Source: Klebsiella pneumoniae
GTDB lineage: Bacteria > Bacteroidota > Bacteroidia > Flavobacteriales > Flavobacteriaceae
NCBI GenBank assembly: GCA_943325355.2
Contig: CALPPA020000125.1
Location: 1-5,752, forward strand
DNA: 5,752 bases
Direction of reading: 5' to 3'
The stretch's first letter is position 1. Each line of letters begins with the position of its first letter. The notes beneath the pieces were generated by a model. It saw nothing but the letters and a program-made list of their open reading frames with translations. It was not told where the DNA came from and ran no database searches. This document shows positions 1 through 5,752 of this stretch, piece by piece. A program made the translations under genes and the position numbers.

Positions 1-1880
1 CGATGAAAGCCAAAAAGGAAGGAGTTACACCTCAGGAAGTAATCGATAAATACGATGGAATTATCCGGAAATCGTTCTCGGATTTTGGAATTTCGTTTGA
101 CAATTATTCCAGAACTTCGGCTAAAATTCATCACGATACGGCTTCGGAATTTTTTAAAACGCTGTATGACAAAGGTGATTTTATCGAGGAAGTAACCGAG
201 CAATTGTATGATGCGAAAGCAGACCAATTTTTGGCAGACCGTTTTGTTGTTGGAACTTGTCCAAAATGCGGTAACGAAGAAGCGTATGGAGATCAATGCG
301 AAAATTGTGGTTCGACGCTAAACGCAACCGATTTGATTAATCCAAAATCGACTATTACAGGAGAAACTCCAATTATGAAATCGACGAAACACTGGTTTTT
401 GCCTTTGGATCGTTATGAAGATTTCTTGAAAGAATGGATTCTGGTTGGACATAAAAACGACTGGAAACCCAATGTTTACGGACAAGTAAAATCTTGGATT
501 GACGGGGGATTAGAGCCTCGTGCGGTAACCCGTGACCTCGATTGGGGAATTGATGTTCCTGTTGAAGGCGCCGAAGGAAAAAAATTATACGTGTGGTTTG
601 ATGCACCAATTGGTTATATTTCTTCTACAAAAGAATGGGCTGCGAGAGAAGGAAAAGATTGGGAGCCTTATTGGAAAGATCAGGATACAAAACTGGTTCA
701 TTTCATCGGGAAAGACAATATAGTTTTTCACTGCATCATATTTCCAGCGATGTTGAAAGCCGAAGGAAGTTATATTTTGCCGGATAATGTTCCTGCAAAC
801 GAGTTCTTGAACTTGGAAGGAAATAAATTATCGACCTCTAAAAACTGGGCGGTTTGGTTACACGAATATTTGGAAGAATTTCCGAATCAGCAAGATGTTT
901 TGCGGTATGCTTTGACATCGAATGCACCGGAAACGAAGGATAATGATTTTACCTGGAAAGATTTTCAGGCAAGAAATAACAATGAATTGGTTGCGATTTT
1001 TGGAAACTTTATTAATCGTGTGGTGGTTTTGACCAATAAATATTACGAAGGATTTGTACCAAGTCCAAACGAATTTTCGGAAGTGGATGAAGTGACTTTA
1101 GCCGAATTGAAAGCGTATCCAGCAGTGATTTCGAGTTCGATTGAAAGATATAGATTCCGTGAAGCATTAAGCGAATTAATGAATGTTGCCCGATTGGGAA
1201 ATAAATATCTTGCCGATGAAGAGCCTTGGAAAACGATAAAAACAGATCCAGCTCGTGTACAAACCCAAATGTATGTGGCTTTGCAAATTACAGCTGCTTT
1301 ACGTATTTTGTGTGAACCGTTCTTGCCTTTTACAGCTTGCAAATTATCCGGTATTTTGAAAACAGATTTAAAATTAACTTGGAATGATGTTACAACAAAT
1401 TCCGATTTGATTCCTGCCGGACACCAAATTGGCGAAGCTGAATTGCTTTTTTCCAAAATTGAAGACGAAGAAATCCAAAAACAAATAGATAAATTGGAAG
1501 CTACAAAGACCGCTAATTTAGCGGAAAACAAAGTGGTTGAACCACAGAAAGAAACCATTCAGTATGATGATTTTGCCAAAATGGATTTGCGTGTAGGTAC
1601 AATCATCGAAGCTGAAAAAATGCCAAAAGCCAACAAATTGTTGATTTTGAAAATCGATACCGGAATTGACGTTCGCACTATCGTTTCGGGAATTGCCGAG
1701 AGTTTTAAACCAGAAGAAATCATTGGGAAACGCGTGACTGTCTTGGTTAATTTAGCTCCAAGAAATCTTCGTGGGGTAGAAAGTCAAGGAATGATTTTGA
1801 TGGCTAACAACGCTGAAGGAAAATTGGTTTTTGTAAATCCTGATGCGGATGGTGTTGCGAATGGAGAAACGATAAATTAA
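1..1880 (+). CDS. metG: Methionyl-tRNA synthetase, 5'-truncated by window edge
   Basis: Cytoplasmic class I aminoacyl-tRNA synthetase that charges tRNA-Met with methionine using ATP. The visible frame gives 625 residues from the first ATG at position 3, but that ATG is probably internal. The N-terminal HIGH nucleotide-binding segment is missing and the full protein should be several dozen residues longer, so the gene begins upstream of the window. Counting from that ATG, a zinc knuckle lies at C86/C89/C99/C102 (CPKC and CENC). WFDAPIGY begins at W198, FIGKDN at 234-239, and the KMSKS-type loop appears as KLSTSK at 275-280. An all-alpha anticodon-binding region follows. A charged linker leads to a C-terminal EMAPII-like tRNA-binding domain from about Y521 to the end ([14 protein letters not shown] start), which in this family promotes dimerisation and tRNA binding. 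The frame is intact. The HAD gene follows after 4 bases, suggesting a shared transcript. Identification is very secure. Confidence 0.97.
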   Translation, partial: MKAKKEGVTPQEVIDKYDGIIRKSFSDFGISFDNYSRTSAKIHHDTASEFFKTLYDKGDFIEEVTEQLYDAKADQFLADRFVVGTCPKCGNEEAYGDQCENCGSTLNATDLINPKSTITGETPIMKSTKHWFLPLDRYEDFLKEWILVGHKNDWKPNVYGQVKSWIDGGLEPRAVTRDLDWGIDVPVEGAEGKKLYVWFDAPIGYISSTKEWAAREGKDWEPYWKDQDTKLVHFIGKDNIVFHCIIFPAMLKAEGSYILPDNVPANEFLNLEGNKLSTSKNWAVWLHEYLEEFPNQQDVLRYALTSNAPETKDNDFTWKDFQARNNNELVAIFGNFINRVVVLTNKYYEGFVPSPNEFSEVDEVTLAELKAYPAVISSSIERYRFREALSELMNVARLGNKYLADEEPWKTIKTDPARVQTQMYVALQITAALRILCEPFLPFTACKLSGILKTDLKLTWNDVTTNSDLIPAGHQIGEAELLFSKIEDEEIQKQIDKLEATKTANLAENKVVEPQKETIQYDDFAKMDLRVGTIIEAEKMPKANKLLILKIDTGIDVRTIVSGIAESFKPEEIIGKRVTVLVNLAPRNLRGVESQGMILMANNAEGKLVFVNPDADGVANGETIN

Positions 1881-1884
1881 AAAA

Positions 1885-2571
1885 ATGAAATTAAAAGTAA
1901 TTGCTTTCGACGCTGACGACACCTTATTTGTAAACGAACCTTATTTTCAGGAAACGGAACATAAATTCTGTGGCTTAATGGAAGATTATTTGTCGCACCA
2001 AGGAATTTCTCAGGAACTTTTTAAGGTCGAAATTGATAATTTAAAAATATACGGATATGGAATCAAGGCTTACATTCTTTCTATGATTGAAGCTGCGATG
2101 AAAATTTCGAACAATACAATTCCTGTTGAGGTCATTGAAAAAATTATCGCATACGGAAAAGAATTACTTGAGAAACCTATTGAATTATTAGACGGTGTCG
2201 AAGAAACCTTAGACGCTTTGCACGGAAAATATAAATTAGTTGTTGCCACTAAAGGCGATTTATTAGACCAGCGCAGAAAATTACACGATTCTGGTTTAGG
2301 GCATTATTTTCACCATATCGAGGTGATGTCAGACAAACAAGAAAAAGATTATTCGGATTTATTGAACCGTTTGGAAATTCAACCAAAGGAGTTTTTTATG
2401 ATTGGCAACTCACTGAAATCTGATGTTTTGCCTGTTTTAGCTATTGGCGGACACGCCGTACACATTCCGTTTCATACCACTTGGGCTCACGAAAGAATTG
2501 ATTATAAAGTAGAGCACGAAAATTTCTATACTTTCGAAAAAATGACCGATGTGTTGAAAAGATTACAATAA
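1885..2571 (+). CDS. HAD-superfamily hydrolase (YjjG/COG1011-like phosphatase)
   Basis: Predicted soluble, Mg-dependent phosphohydrolase of 228 residues. Motif I is near the N-terminus as FDADDTL, with nucleophile D9 and general acid D11. A helical cap of the C1 type occupies roughly residues 16-105. Motif II is VVATKGD with T122. The motif III lysine is K151 or K154 in SDKQEKD. Motif IV reads GNSLKSD at 174-180, so the first acidic position of the usual GDxxxD is Asn and D180 remains. That variant is compatible with activity in this superfamily. Length and layout fit small-molecule phosphatases such as nucleotide or sugar-phosphate phosphatases, but the substrate cannot be read from the sequence. 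The ATG lies 4 bases after the metG stop, with only an A-rich stretch before it and no Shine-Dalgarno. The stop overlaps the next start by one base, so the two downstream genes are probably translationally coupled. Confidence 0.9.
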   Translation: MKLKVIAFDADDTLFVNEPYFQETEHKFCGLMEDYLSHQGISQELFKVEIDNLKIYGYGIKAYILSMIEAAMKISNNTIPVEVIEKIIAYGKELLEKPIELLDGVEETLDALHGKYKLVVATKGDLLDQRRKLHDSGLGHYFHHIEVMSDKQEKDYSDLLNRLEIQPKEFFMIGNSLKSDVLPVLAIGGHAVHIPFHTTWAHERIDYKVEHENFYTFEKMTDVLKRLQ

Positions 2572-3200
2572 TGAAAACCCTTTTAGATATAGAAAACTGG
2601 AACCGAAAAGAACACTTCTTATTCTTTAAACAGATGGAAGAACCATTTTTTGGGATTACGACTACTGTAGATTGTACAAAAGGATATCAAACTGCAAAAC
2701 AATTGGGAACTTCCTTTTTTGTATATTATTTGCACAAAACCATCGTAGCGGTCAATACAATTGAGCCGTTTCGATATAGAATAATTGACGAGGCAGTTTA
2801 CATTTATGATACTATAGATGTGTCAGCGACAATTATGAGGACCGACAATACGTTTGGGTTTTCTTTGATACAATATTCCCCAGATTTTGATGTTTTTGCT
2901 ACGAATGCATTAAAAGAAATCGAAAGAATACAAACTACAAAGGGACTTTTCACCAGAGAATTTCCTCTTGATAATTTAATTCATTTTTCGGCGGTTCCTT
3001 GGGTCAATTTCACTTCACTTTCTCACGCTAGAAGTTACACTTTTCCGGATAGTTGTCCTAAAATTTCTTTTGGAAAGATGATGATTGATGCAGCAGGCAA
3101 AAGAACTATGTCTATGTCTGTTCACGTCCATCACGGATTAATGGATGGCTTTCAGGTAGGACAATTTGTAGATTACTTTCAGGATTTGATGAATTCGTAA
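2571..3200 (+). CDS. Type A chloramphenicol acetyltransferase-like protein
   Basis: A 209-residue member of the trimeric CatA-type acetyltransferase family, which transfers acetyl from acetyl-CoA to a hydroxyl acceptor in the cytoplasm. Conserved features are visible. WNRKEHF at 10-16 includes R12, matching the Arg that pairs with the active-site Asp in CAT. PWVNFTS at 143-149 includes S149, at the position of the transition-state Ser. The catalytic signature HHGLMDG at 187-193 has H188 as the expected general base and D192 as the structural Asp. The length is slightly below the usual 213-220. The segment after FTS reads LSHA instead of the FDLN or FNLN of resistance enzymes, which may change acceptor binding. 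The start is fixed by the TAATG overlap with the HAD gene. Its place behind metG and a HAD gene, with no mobile DNA around, suggests a resident chromosomal homologue rather than an acquired resistance gene. Family membership is firm; chloramphenicol as substrate is unproven. Confidence 0.88.
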   Translation: MKTLLDIENWNRKEHFLFFKQMEEPFFGITTTVDCTKGYQTAKQLGTSFFVYYLHKTIVAVNTIEPFRYRIIDEAVYIYDTIDVSATIMRTDNTFGFSLIQYSPDFDVFATNALKEIERIQTTKGLFTREFPLDNLIHFSAVPWVNFTSLSHARSYTFPDSCPKISFGKMMIDAAGKRTMSMSVHVHHGLMDGFQVGQFVDYFQDLMNS

Positions 3201-3252
3201 AGAGCATTGATTTGGATTCCTTATCCCATTTGTGTTCAAAAATTGAGCTATT

Positions 3253-3335
3253 TCAGATGCTATCAGTCCCCTTTTTAAAGTAATTCCACAAAGCAAAAAC
3301 TTTTCTTAAAGCATCAGTTGCATTGAATTTTTTTA
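3253..3335 (-). other. Possible copy of a dispersed intergenic sequence
   Basis: The 162-base gap between the CAT-like and ferritin genes has no good terminator hairpin. On the minus strand a 27-codon stop-free stretch reads KVFALWNYFKKGTDSI followed directly by TGA. It has no plausible start and is too short to be called a gene. The protein-like composition, with aromatic residues in an otherwise AT-rich spacer, suggests a remnant of a coding sequence or a dispersed intergenic repeat. This is a weak call based on composition and a vague resemblance to sequences seen in flavobacterial genomes. Confidence 0.2.
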
Positions 3336-3345
3336 ATTAAATTTG
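3318..3345 (+). promoter_or_regulatory. Flavobacterial-type promoter for ferritin gene
   Basis: A TTG at 3318-3320 is followed by a 17-base spacer and TAAATTTG at 3338-3345. This matches the Bacteroidota primary-sigma promoter form TTG-N17-23-TAnnTTTG without mismatch. Transcription would begin near 3350, giving a leader of only about 10-15 bases before the ferritin ATG at 3363. The leader contains no Shine-Dalgarno, as is common in this group. I see no convincing Fur-type operator. Confidence 0.7.
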
Positions 3346-3362
3346 CTAAAAACTACTTAATT

Positions 3363-3878
3363 ATGTTATCAAAAAATATCGAAATCGCTTTAAACAAACA
3401 AGTTCGAATCGAAGCAGAATCTTCTCAAACTTATTTATCAATGGCATGTTGGGCAGAAGTCAATGGACTAGAAGGAATTGCTACATTTATGTATGCTCAG
3501 TCTGACGAAGAACGTCAGCATATGCTTAAGTTAATAAAATATGTAAACGAACGCGGAGGACATACTAAAATTACAGATTTAAATGAGCCAAAAACATCGT
3601 ACGAAACATTTAAAGGAATGTTTGAAGCCCTATATAAACATGAGCTTTTTGTTTCGAATTCCATTAATGAATTGGTTCACATCACCTTTGATGAAAAGGA
3701 TTATGCAACGCATAACTTCCTACAATGGTATGTTGCCGAACAAATCGAGGAAGAAGCAACTGCCAAAAACATTTTAGATAAAATCAATTTGATTGGAGAC
3801 GATAAAGGTGGCTTGTACTTGTTTGACAGAGATATTCAACAAATTGCAATAGCTGCGAGTGCGTCCGCTCCAAAATAA
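3363..3878 (+). CDS. ftnA: Bacterial non-haem ferritin (FtnA-like)
   Basis: A 171-residue iron-storage subunit expected to assemble into the 24-mer cage, oxidise Fe(II) at a di-iron centre and store it as ferric mineral in the cytoplasm. All ferroxidase ligands of E. coli FtnA occur at the same numbering: E17, E50, H53, E94, Q127 and E130. The nearby Y24 is present, and so are the third-site glutamates E49, E126 and E129. No haem-binding Met at the bacterioferritin position is evident, so this is ferritin rather than bacterioferritin. The four helices correspond roughly to residues 5-33, 40-65, 83-110 and 113-142. A short fifth helix follows, and an Ala/Ser-rich tail ends the protein (AASASAPK). 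The ATG is supported by the homologous N-terminus (MLSKNIEIALN) and by a consensus promoter just upstream. A separate, weak terminator follows, so the gene may be transcribed alone. Confidence 0.96.
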   Translation: MLSKNIEIALNKQVRIEAESSQTYLSMACWAEVNGLEGIATFMYAQSDEERQHMLKLIKYVNERGGHTKITDLNEPKTSYETFKGMFEALYKHELFVSNSINELVHITFDEKDYATHNFLQWYVAEQIEEEATAKNILDKINLIGDDKGGLYLFDRDIQQIAIAASASAPK

Positions 3879-3910
3879 TTGTTATCGCAGAAAACAATAA
3901 ATAATTCTCT

Positions 3911-3940
3911 AAAACTTATTTTTCTCTGAGTTGTTTTTTT
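3911..3940 (+). terminator. Weak candidate terminator after ferritin
   Basis: AACTTA (3913-3918) and TGAGTT (3927-3932) can form a six-pair stem with one G-U pair around an 8-base loop. A run of seven T follows at 3934-3940. The stem is short and AT-rich, so termination may be partial and some transcripts could read into the small downstream gene. Confidence 0.4.
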
Positions 3941-4011
3941 GCTAAACAAACGTTGTTCATTTAGAATAGATAAAAATAACATATGTTTTTACAGATAAAA
4001 TTCTTTACAAA

Positions 4012-4185
4012 GTGAGCAAGAAAGAAAAAGAAAAAGTTAAAAAGAAGTTTAAGCAAAAAGAAGTTCTTGACAAAATCAAGAAAGCAAAAAAATTGAAGTC
4101 TAGCTGTTGCGATAAATTCAAAAAAGGAGAAAAAAAACGTTGTGATAATTGTCCAAAGTTTGATTTAAATAAAAAAGTCTCTTAA
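4012..4185 (+). CDS. Small Lys-rich, Cys-containing hypothetical protein (57 aa)
   Basis: A 57-residue reading frame starting at GTG (MSKKEKEKVKKK). The frame is open upstream only to a TAG at 3967-3969 and contains no ATG there, so GTG at 4012 is the only conventional start. About 23 of 57 residues are Lys. The first 30 residues are a highly charged, probably helical Lys/Glu stretch. The second half holds a compact cysteine pattern: C32-C33, ten residues, then C44-x2-C47 (RCDNCPKF). Four cysteines in this spacing could bind zinc or another metal, or an Fe-S centre, while the basic tail could contact nucleic acid; both are inference. The patterned cysteines and the terminator 10 bases after the stop argue that the gene is real and not chance AT-rich sequence. 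I recall similar short hypothetical proteins in flavobacteria but know no function. It sits between ferritin and a convergent ssb. Confidence 0.72.
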   Translation: MSKKEKEKVKKKFKQKEVLDKIKKAKKLKSSCCDKFKKGEKKRCDNCPKFDLNKKVS

Positions 4186-4195
4186 TTAAAAACAC

Positions 4196-4226
4196 AAATG
4201 CCCTCCGATTGAGAGGGCATTTTTTT
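4196..4226. terminator. Strong bidirectional intrinsic terminator
   Basis: AAATGCCCTC (4196-4205) pairs perfectly with GAGGGCATTT (4213-4222) around a 7-base loop. The GC-rich core is followed by a T run (4220-4226) on the plus strand. On the left is an A-rich tract that becomes a U tract for minus-strand transcripts. It lies 10 bases past the small gene's stop and 18 bases beyond the end of convergent ssb, so it can end both transcripts. Confidence 0.93.
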
Positions 4227-4244
4227 ATAATAAATTCTATTAAA

Positions 4245-4577
4245 CTATTTCCCTAGAAGCAAAACTTCATTTGCAACCACCTCTGTGATGTATCGTTTTT
4301 CACCATTTTTATCATCATAACTTCTGTGGGTAAGTTTGCCTTCGATGGCAATTTCTTTTCCTTTGGTTACGAATTTTTCAATAATTTCAGCAGTTTTTCC
4401 CCAGGCAACCACTTTGTGCCACTCCGTTTGTTCTACTTTTTCTCCTTTGTCATTTTTATAACTATCGTTTGTGGCGATGGTTAAATTGGCGACTTTTTTT
4501 CCTCCATCAAAATTTTTGATTTCTGGATCATTACCTACGTTTCCGATTAACTGTACTGTGTTTTTCATTGCATTCAT
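4245..4577 (-). CDS. ssb: Short single-stranded DNA-binding protein
   Basis: A 110-residue protein that is essentially one OB fold of the bacterial SSB family, expected to bind ssDNA as an oligomer during replication, repair or recombination. Recognisable segments are NTVQLIGNVGNDPEI near the N-terminus, KVANLTIATNDSY at about 28-40, EWHKVVAWGKTAEI at 52-65 with aromatic W53 and W59, and GKEIAIEGKLTHRSY at 73-87. The chain ends at EVLLLGK, directly after the OB fold. It therefore lacks the Gly/Pro-rich linker and the acidic C-terminal tip through which canonical SSB recruits partner proteins. The frame is intact and a terminator follows, so this looks like a native short form and not a truncation. 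Two ATGs are possible: the first (4575-4577) and one three codons later (4566-4568), which would give MKNTVQLIG, the more usual SSB beginning. The gene stands alone, convergent with the small Lys-rich gene and divergent from the DUF389 gene. Confidence 0.95.
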   Translation of the reverse strand: MNAMKNTVQLIGNVGNDPEIKNFDGGKKVANLTIATNDSYKNDKGEKVEQTEWHKVVAWGKTAEIIEKFVTKGKEIAIEGKLTHRSYDDKNGEKRYITEVVANEVLLLGK

Positions 4578-4610
4578 GGCGTGTAAAATTTAAATTGTTT
4601 ATATATGTTT

Positions 4611-4636
4611 TGTTGAATGACTCGTTCAAATCAACA
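4611..4636. repeat. Inverted repeat upstream of ssb
   Basis: TGTTGA (4611-4616) and TCAACA (4631-4636) are perfect inverted copies separated by 14 bases. A second, overlapping pair, TTGAA (4613-4617) and TTCAA (4625-4629), has a 7-base loop and a different centre. They lie about 35-60 bases before the ssb start. They could be an operator or a leader hairpin with two alternative pairings, but short AT-rich dyads also arise by chance. Confidence 0.3.
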
Positions 4637-4668
4637 GGGCAAAGATGCGACGGTGCTAAAATTTTATT

Positions 4669-4719
4669 CGGTATATAACTATTTACTTTCGGTTGTAACT
4701 ATTTGTAACCGTTTGTAAA
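4669..4719 (+). repeat. Phased TTGTAAC direct repeats before DUF389 gene
   Basis: TTGTAAC occurs at 4693-4699 and 4703-4709, and TTGTAAA at 4713-4719, each exactly 10 bases after the last, or about one helical turn. A diverged copy, ATATAAC, lies at 4673-4679, 20 bases before the first. The longer word AACTATTT is also repeated 20 bases apart (4677-4684 and 4697-4704). The last copy supplies the -33 TTG of the predicted DUF389 promoter. Same-face, in-phase sites over a promoter suggest binding of a regulator, but no known operator is recognised. Confidence 0.5.
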
Positions 4720-4741
4720 TGGAAATTATTTACTATATTTG
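4713..4741 (+). promoter_or_regulatory. Flavobacterial-type promoter for DUF389 gene
   Basis: TTG at 4713-4715, an 18-base spacer and TATATTTG at 4734-4741 match the TTG-N17-23-TAnnTTTG consensus fully. Transcription would start near 4747, leaving a leader of about 60 bases before the ATG at 4811. The -33 element is embedded in the 10-base-periodic repeat array. No equally good promoter for the divergent ssb was found on the minus strand. Confidence 0.65.
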
Positions 4742-4810
4742 ATTGATTTATAAAGAATTAATTCCTTTCTGGTGCAGCATCCATTTTTAAATTAAATTCA
4801 TAAAAATAAG

Positions 4811-5752
4811 ATGATAAATAAAATACTGAATTTTACCGACCTTCATTTTGGAGAAGAAGACAAACAAAAAGTTCTAGAAAATGTAAAATCTAATATTTCC
4901 TTTCGAGGTTCTAATCTTTGGGTTTTAGCTTGTGCCATTGTAATTGCCTCTATTGGTTTGAATGTCAATTCAACTGCTGTCATCATCGGTGCAATGCTTA
5001 TTTCTCCATTAATGGGCCCAATCATTGGCGCTGGCTTTGGACTCGGAATGTACGATTCTGAATTGGTAAAAAAAGCATTAAAAAACCTTCTGATAGCCAC
5101 AATCGTTAGTTTGGCAGTTTCAACTACTTACTTTTATTTGAGTCCTTTCAAAGAAACCCAATCGGAATTATTGGCGAGAACTTCACCCAATATCTATGAT
5201 TTATTGATTGCCTTTTTTGGGGGACTAGTAGGTGTTATTGCTATAACAAGAGTCGAAAAAGGAAATCCAATTCCTGGAGTTGCCATCGCTACAGCATTAA
5301 TGCCTCCGTTGTGTACCGCAGGTTATGGATTGGCTATTGGCAACTATAAATTCTTTTTGGGCGCGTTGTTTTTATATACCATAAACTGTGTTTTTATCTG
5401 CATTTCGACCTTTCTAATTGTGAAATATTTGAAATATCCCGCCGTAAAACAAGTCAACGCAATACGTCAAAAACAAATAAAATATGGAATAACTACCTTG
5501 ACATTGGTAATGATGATTCCAAGCGTATTCTTTGCTTATAAACTTTTCGATGAAAAAAAACACAATCAAAAAGTGAATGAATTTATTGAAAATGAATTTA
5601 CAAATAAAGGTTATACTATTCTGTATAAAAAGATAAATCTAAAAACTAATCCCAAAAAAATTGACCTTGCTTTTTTGAGAAAAAAATTCAATACCGAAGA
5701 AATTACTTCTCTCAACAAGTCCTTAATTAATTACAATATTGAAAACACAAAA
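4811..5752 (+). CDS. DUF389 (TIGR00341-like) integral membrane protein, 3'-truncated
   Basis: The frame is open from ATG 4811 to the last base, giving 314 residues with no stop, so the C-terminus lies outside the window. A short soluble N-terminus (1-34) precedes a membrane domain. Hydrophobic segments lie at about 36-50, 54-80, 93-110, 130-147, 155-176, 180-205 and 226-243. The family hallmark is GAMLISPLMGPIIGAGFGLG at 60-79. A second conserved block is GVIAITRVEKGNPIPGVAIA at 141-160, followed by TALMPPLCTAGYGLAIGN at 161-178. After the last segment comes a Lys/Asn-rich soluble region from about 245, expected to continue past the window. DUF389 proteins are widespread inner-membrane proteins of unknown function, and no transport substrate can be inferred. 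The start is chosen as the first ATG after the promoter, in an A-rich context without a Shine-Dalgarno. An 85-codon antisense frame inside it is a shadow. Confidence 0.92.
   Translation, partial: MINKILNFTDLHFGEEDKQKVLENVKSNISFRGSNLWVLACAIVIASIGLNVNSTAVIIGAMLISPLMGPIIGAGFGLGMYDSELVKKALKNLLIATIVSLAVSTTYFYLSPFKETQSELLARTSPNIYDLLIAFFGGLVGVIAITRVEKGNPIPGVAIATALMPPLCTAGYGLAIGNYKFFLGALFLYTINCVFICISTFLIVKYLKYPAVKQVNAIRQKQIKYGITTLTLVMMIPSVFFAYKLFDEKKHNQKVNEFIENEFTNKGYTILYKKINLKTNPKKIDLAFLRKKFNTEEITSLNKSLINYNIENTK

Noticed and set aside
373..609. 78-codon antisense frame within metG
   Set aside because: It lies opposite an unmistakable, conserved synthetase sequence, has no recognisable domain or promoter, and is explained as a shadow of the real gene.
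532..723. 63-codon plus-strand frame inside metG in another phase
   Set aside because: It overlaps the conserved catalytic core of MetG and has no independent start signals.
1043..1558. 171-codon antisense frame within metG
   Set aside because: The length is notable, but the metG frame beneath it is intact and family-conserved. The antisense translation resembles no family I know and has no upstream signals.
3583..3777. 64-codon plus-strand frame inside the ferritin gene
   Set aside because: It is an out-of-phase shadow of ferritin, whose metal ligands are all in the main frame.
3878..3898. ATTGTT/AACAAT inverted repeat at the ferritin stop codon
   Set aside because: It is a 6-base AT-rich stem with a 9-base loop and no T run, and is weaker than the candidate at 3911-3940.
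3945..3957. AACAA-ACG-TTGTT small palindrome
   Set aside because: A five-pair stem with a three-base loop in AT-rich DNA is easily due to chance, and no promoter overlaps it.
3982..3989. TATGTTTT as a -7 element for the small Lys-rich gene
   Set aside because: It is one base off consensus, and no TTG lies within 17-23 bases upstream, so I did not list it as a promoter.
4587..4596. AATTTAAATT palindrome before ssb
   Set aside because: It is a perfect palindrome, but made only of A and T in a very AT-rich leader, so it carries little information.
4843..5100. 85-codon antisense frame within the DUF389 gene
   Set aside because: It lies opposite the family-defining GAMLISPLMGP segment and is a by-product of that coding sequence.

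Overview
The window is AT-rich chromosomal DNA from a member of the Bacteroidota, most likely a Flavobacterium or close relative. Three things point there. The methionyl-tRNA synthetase has the flavobacterial type of sequence, with a KLSTS signature and a fused C-terminal tRNA-binding domain. Genes start without clear Shine-Dalgarno sequences. Two intergenic regions carry exact matches to the flavobacterial promoter form TTG-N17-23-TAnnTTTG.

Layout. Positions 1-3200 hold a tight three-gene forward cluster: metG (5' end outside the window), a HAD-family phosphatase 4 bases downstream, and a type A chloramphenicol acetyltransferase-like protein whose start codon overlaps the HAD stop by one base. 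A 162-base gap follows. Next come a ferritin gene (3363-3878) with its own promoter and a 57-residue Lys- and Cys-rich small protein starting at GTG (4012-4185). A strong bidirectional terminator (4196-4226) separates these from a convergent, single-gene ssb on the minus strand (4245-4577). The 233-base region between ssb and the last gene is divergent. It carries a short dyad on the ssb side and a 10-base-periodic TTGTAAC array that overlaps the promoter of the last gene. That gene (4811 to the window end) is a DUF389 membrane protein, cut at its 3' end.

How the genes relate. MetG is translation housekeeping; the HAD and CAT-like genes probably share its transcript, though nothing in the sequence gives a common pathway. 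Ferritin stores iron, and the small Cys-rich protein beside it could bind metal, but that is only positional inference. SSB is a short OB-fold form without the acidic protein-interaction tail. The DUF389 protein has no assigned function.

I see no mobile element, CRISPR array, rRNA, tRNA or clear defence system. The window looks like ordinary core chromosome. The least explained parts are the small Lys/Cys-rich protein, the phased repeats before the DUF389 gene, and a possible dispersed repeat between the CAT-like and ferritin genes.
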